Shown one piece after another: positions 61,122-64,000 of a stretch of 64,000 nucleotides of DNA. The translations under genes were made by a program, and so were the position numbers. Positions within the stretch are counted from its first letter, which is position 1. Every line of letters begins with the position of its first letter. The notes under the pieces are model-generated. The model made no database searches and was not told where the DNA came from. It saw only the letters and a program-made list of their open reading frames with translations. Source of the DNA: Clostridiales bacterium UBA6114 (GTDB lineage Bacteria; Bacillota; Clostridia; Oscillospirales; Butyricicoccaceae); assembly GCA_002423435.1 (NCBI GenBank), contig DIWE01000010.1, positions 29,987 to 93,986 on the forward strand. The letters are read 5' to 3'.

Positions 61122-62102
61122 ATGGGAAAAACGGTCCTCGTCACCGGCGCGGCCGGTTTTATCGGCTTCTACCTGTCAAAAGCCCTGCTGGAACAGGATG
61201 GGTTGGTTGTCGGCTTCGATAACTGCAACGACTATTACGATCCATTGCTGAAAGAAGCCCGGCTGGAGATATTGCGCGGCTATGACAGATTTACATTTGT
61301 TAAAGGCGATCTTGCCGACGCAAACGCCGTAGACGGGTTATTTGAAAAGTTCAAGCCTACTATTGTTGTGAACCTCGCTGCCCAGGCCGGGGTCCGTTAT
61401 TCAATTGACCATCCGCGAACTTACATAGAAAGCAATATCATCGGTTTCTTTAACATACTCGAGGCCAGCCGCTATTATGGCACGGAACATCTGGTCTACG
61501 CTTCCTCGTCCTCAGTCTACGGCAACCAGCAGAAAACACCGTTTTCCACGGATGACGACGTGTCCCGCCCTATCTCCCTTTACGCTGCTACCAAAAAGAC
61601 GGACGAGCTTATGGCTTATGCTTACAGCCATTTGTACGGAATCCCCACCACGGGTTTGCGGTTCTTTACCGTCTATGGGCCGTATGGGCGTCCGGACATG
61701 GCCTATTTCAAGTTTACAAATAAAATCATGTGCGGCGAGCCAATCCAGATTTATAATAACGGCGATATGCTGCGGGATTTCACCTATATCGACGATATTG
61801 TCAAGGGCATCATGAGTGTGATGGTCAGGCCGCCAAAACCGGATGATATGGATGTGCGGCATAAGGTATACAACATTGGCAACAATAAGCCGGAAAATCT
61901 TCTGTATTTCGTTGAGGTACTGGAAAAATGCATTGGACGCGAGGCAATCAAGGAATTTCTTCCCATGCAGCCAGGGGATGTCTATCAGACCTATGCCGAC
62001 ATAGATGAATTCATGCGGGATTTCAGCTTTAAGCCATCCACCACCATCGAGCAGGGGCTGGCTAGATTTGCAGAATGGTATAAGGAGTATTACAAACTAT
62101 GA
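61122..62102 (+). CDS. UDP-glucuronate 4-epimerase-like NAD-dependent epimerase
   Basis: 326 residues, extended SDR fold: TVLVTGAAGFIGFYLSKALL, NLAAQAGVRYSIDHP, catalytic region SSSSVYGNQQKTPFS and YAATKKTDE, RFFTVYGPYGRPDMA. These match UDP-GlcA 4-epimerases that make UDP-galacturonate. ATG 61122 follows AGGACGGA; an alternative ATG at 61101 overlaps the flippase stop. It works after the UDP-sugar dehydrogenase encoded next. Confidence 0.88.
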   Translation: MGKTVLVTGAAGFIGFYLSKALLEQDGLVVGFDNCNDYYDPLLKEARLEILRGYDRFTFVKGDLADANAVDGLFEKFKPTIVVNLAAQAGVRYSIDHPRTYIESNIIGFFNILEASRYYGTEHLVYASSSSVYGNQQKTPFSTDDDVSRPISLYAATKKTDELMAYAYSHLYGIPTTGLRFFTVYGPYGRPDMAYFKFTNKIMCGEPIQIYNNGDMLRDFTYIDDIVKGIMSVMVRPPKPDDMDVRHKVYNIGNNKPENLLYFVEVLEKCIGREAIKEFLPMQPGDVYQTYADIDEFMRDFSFKPSTTIEQGLARFAEWYKEYYKL

Positions 62103-63295
62103 AAATAGCAGTCGCGGGCGATGGCTATGTCGGTCTTTCTCTGGCCGTGCTGCTGGCGCAGAAAAACGAAGTGCATATTGTCAGCATCACGCCCTGGAAG
62201 GTGGACCTGATCAACAGCAAACAGTCCCCTATTGTGGACAGGGAGATCTCTGAATTCCTGGTTTCGAAGGAATTGAAGCTCACTGCGACGCTGGATAAGG
62301 AAACGGCCTATAGGAACGCAGAGATCGTTGTTATTGCCACGCCCACCAATTATGACGCGAGGTTGGATTATTTTGACACCTCCGCCGTGGAGGATGTTAT
62401 CGAAATCGTGCTGCGCGTCAACCCGAACGCGCTGATGGTGATCAAGTCCACTGTGCCCGTGGGGTATACGGAGTCCGTCAGAAAAAAATACAACCGGAAC
62501 ATCATTTTTTCTCCGGAATTTCTCCGTGAGGGAAAGGCACTGTACGACAACCTCTATCCATCCCGCATCGTAGTGGGAGCACCGGAAGAGATGCGTCCCA
62601 AGGCGGAGCAGTTCGCCGCCCTGCTTAAGGAGGGGGCCGTCAGGGAAGATATCCCTGTTCTTATCACGCATCCCACTGAGGCTGAAGCCGTCAAGCTTTT
62701 CGCCAATACATATCTGGCCCTGCGGGTGAGCTTTTTCAATGAGCTTGATACCTATGCCGTCGTCCGCGGGTTGGATACGAAACAGGTCATCGAGGGAGTA
62801 TGCCTCGATCCGCGTATCGGTTCCCATTACAACAACCCGTCTTTCGGTTACGGCGGCTATTGTCTGCCCAAGGATACCAAGCAACTGCTGGCAAATTACA
62901 GCAACGTTCCCAACAACCTTATCCGTGCCGTGGTCGATGCCAATCGGACGAGGAAAGACTTCATCGCCGGGCAGGTGCTGATGATGATCGGCTACAGGGA
63001 GCGGAATGCAAGCAAAAGCGTCGTGGGCATCTACCGGCTCACCATGAAGTTCGATTCGGATAATTTTCGCTCTTCAAGCGTCCAGGGCGTCATGAAGCGC
63101 ATCAAGGCGAAGGGCATTGAGGTTGTGGTATACGAACCCATACTGGATGAAGAGACATTTTTCAACAGTCGCATTATCCGGGATCTGGATGAGTTCAAGC
63201 GCATATCCGATGTCATTGTCGCCAACCGCATGAGCCTTGACCTGGCAGACGTGGCGGATAAGGTCTATACCCGCGATCTCTTCGGGGAGAATTAG
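62099..63295 (+). CDS. UDP-glucose 6-dehydrogenase family protein
   Basis: 398 residues. Motifs are NAD-binding VAGDGYVGLSLAVLLAQ, VVIATPTNYD, IKSTVPVGYTE, FSPEFLREGKA and the catalytic cysteine in YGGYCLPKDT. It makes a UDP-uronic acid, most simply UDP-glucuronate, which the epimerase upstream can convert to UDP-galacturonate. Its ATG overlaps the epimerase stop. It is the last intact gene of the operon. Confidence 0.92.
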   Translation: MKIAVAGDGYVGLSLAVLLAQKNEVHIVSITPWKVDLINSKQSPIVDREISEFLVSKELKLTATLDKETAYRNAEIVVIATPTNYDARLDYFDTSAVEDVIEIVLRVNPNALMVIKSTVPVGYTESVRKKYNRNIIFSPEFLREGKALYDNLYPSRIVVGAPEEMRPKAEQFAALLKEGAVREDIPVLITHPTEAEAVKLFANTYLALRVSFFNELDTYAVVRGLDTKQVIEGVCLDPRIGSHYNNPSFGYGGYCLPKDTKQLLANYSNVPNNLIRAVVDANRTRKDFIAGQVLMMIGYRERNASKSVVGIYRLTMKFDSDNFRSSSVQGVMKRIKAKGIEVVVYEPILDEETFFNSRIIRDLDEFKRISDVIVANRMSLDLADVADKVYTRDLFGEN

Positions 63296-63298
63296 TCC

Positions 63299-63397
63299 GA
63301 TGGCTCTGTGGCGGACGTACTGATCGATTTTGCCGGAGGCATGGTGGGCATCGCATTTGCCGGGCTCGTATTCGCGGTAATTCGGGCCATCAACTGA
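63299..63397 (+). pseudogene. remnant of a VanZ-like protein, C-terminal end only
   Basis: Immediately after the dehydrogenase stop, about 32 codons read DGSVADVLIDFAGGMVGIAF... and end in a TGA. The DVLIDFAGG motif and following helix are typical of the C-terminus of VanZ family membrane proteins. No start or upstream part is present, so this is a deletion scar marking the right edge of the locus. Confidence 0.65.
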
Positions 63398-63727
63398 TTT
63401 TGCGCATCTTAGTTTACCTTATCTTTCAACCATAAATTAGGAGTAAGATATTAGAAGGAGCTGTCTTAACGGGACAGCTCCTTCTAATATGTCCGCAGCC
63501 GGACATGCGCCGGGTATGGTTCCCGGCAAATCGTAATTTGTCGGGAGAAGGGGTAGGACAGCTGAGACAAAGCATTCGTGTATTGTCCGCTGCTGGTGGA
63601 GCCCCAAGGGTTATTGGAGATCCCCTCGAAAAATTGCCGTTATTGTGATCTTGTCACGGAAACGGTTTTTCTCATCGCTTATAATGAAGCCATCATAAAG
63701 AATTTGATAACGCAAAGGAGAATTATT
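63398..63727. other. gene-free gap before trxA
   Basis: About 330 bp. It contains the hairpin listed separately (63448-63490), a second hairpin TCCCGGCAAAT/ATTTGTCGGGA (about 63519-63544) and a TTATAAT near 63678 that may belong to the trxA promoter. No coding sequence is convincing. Confidence 0.5.
63448..63490 (+). terminator. strong hairpin at the end of the polysaccharide operon
   Basis: A perfect 18-bp stem (63448-63465 with 63473-63490; arms begin ATATTAGAAGGAG). There is no T-run directly after it, so termination efficiency is uncertain. The position is right for the operon's end. Confidence 0.6.
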
Positions 63728-64000
63728 ATGGCGACAATGAAGATAACAAAAACAAATTTTGAAACTGAAGTATTGAATTCCGAAAAACCCGTGTTGATTG
63801 ATTTCTGGGCGCCGTGGTGCGGCCCGTGCCGGATGGTTTCCCCGGTTGTCGACGAAGTGGCCGAGGAAATAAAGGAGAAGGCGACGGTGGGCAAGGTAAA
63901 CGTCGACGAAGAGCCGCAGCTCGCCGCAATGTTCCGCGTCATGAGCATTCCGACTCTGATCGTTATGAAAAACGGAAAGGTTTCCTCATCCTCCGTCGGG
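63728..64000 (+). CDS. trxA: thioredoxin (partial, cut by the window edge)
   Basis: The first 91 codons of a thioredoxin: VLIDFWAPWCGPCRMVSPVVDEVA with the WCGPC redox site, GKVNVDEEPQLAAMF and the cis-proline loop MSIPTLIVMKNGK. The ATG at 63728 follows AAAGGAG. It would supply electrons to CcdA/TlpA and other thiol enzymes. The reductase-like gene that normally neighbours it is 23 kb upstream across the polysaccharide locus. Confidence 0.95.
   Translation, partial: MATMKITKTNFETEVLNSEKPVLIDFWAPWCGPCRMVSPVVDEVAEEIKEKATVGKVNVDEEPQLAAMFRVMSIPTLIVMKNGKVSSSSVG

Noticed and set aside
1..64000. CRISPR arrays, tRNA or rRNA genes
   Set aside because: No regularly spaced direct repeats and no recognisable tRNA or rRNA sequence were seen.

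Overview
The window looks like the chromosome of an anaerobic, spore-forming member of the Clostridia. The signs are a pyruvate:ferredoxin oxidoreductase tail, DUF3787 and DUF3842 proteins, strong AGGAGG-type ribosome binding sites with several TTG and GTG starts, Gram-positive SLH proteins, and no outer-membrane genes. Most of it is GC-rich. The middle of the polysaccharide locus (about 51.3-60.4 kb) is clearly AT-richer and probably acquired. No species is assigned.

Layout. 0-10 kb: the end of nifJ, a small spore-type protein, a stand-alone E2-like acyltransferase, an ECF transporter S component, an internally deleted IS, DUF3842, an AbrB-type membrane protein, an isopropylmalate-dehydrogenase relative with a long structured leader, and an AmmeMemoRadiSam pair (B+A fusion plus radical SAM enzyme). 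10-13.8 kb: a sirtuin, a BlaI/M56 signalling pair and a MITE. 13.8-29.4 kb: a catabolic region with two TRAP transporters, two SDRs, MmgE/PrpD, an MBL-fold hydrolase, a sodium:solute symporter with a 30-aa accessory protein, an iron-type alcohol dehydrogenase and a PrpR_N/sigma-54 activator. Three near-consensus -24/-12 promoters and one palindromic enhancer candidate tie this region into a likely sigma-54 regulon. 29.5-35.4 kb: a Trk/Ktr potassium system with a KdpD/KdpE-like two-component pair, a 2'-5' RNA ligase-type protein and an ArsC-like protein. 35.5-40.3 kb: thiol and sulfur redox genes (four-module CoA-disulfide reductase, TlpA, CcdA, thioredoxin-reductase-like protein). 40.6-63.4 kb: a recombinase cassette followed by a 21-kb surface-protein/exopolysaccharide operon. 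63.7 kb to the end: a thioredoxin gene cut by the window edge. The polysaccharide block therefore sits between trxB-like and trxA genes.

Two features stand out. (1) Three copies (upstream of the sirtuin, an SDR and the ArsC-like gene) of a compact RNA element with covarying stems, each followed by an anti-Shine-Dalgarno strand complementary to that gene's own ribosome binding site. This is a candidate translational riboswitch. (2) A 1.4-kb segment bounded by perfect 24-bp inverted repeats of 8-8-8 (loxP-like) layout. It carries its own tyrosine recombinase and an outward-facing TTGACA-N18-TATAAT promoter aimed at the SLH/exopolysaccharide operon, so it is a candidate self-encoded phase-variation switch.

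All functions are read from sequence motifs, protein family memory and gene context. No database search was run.
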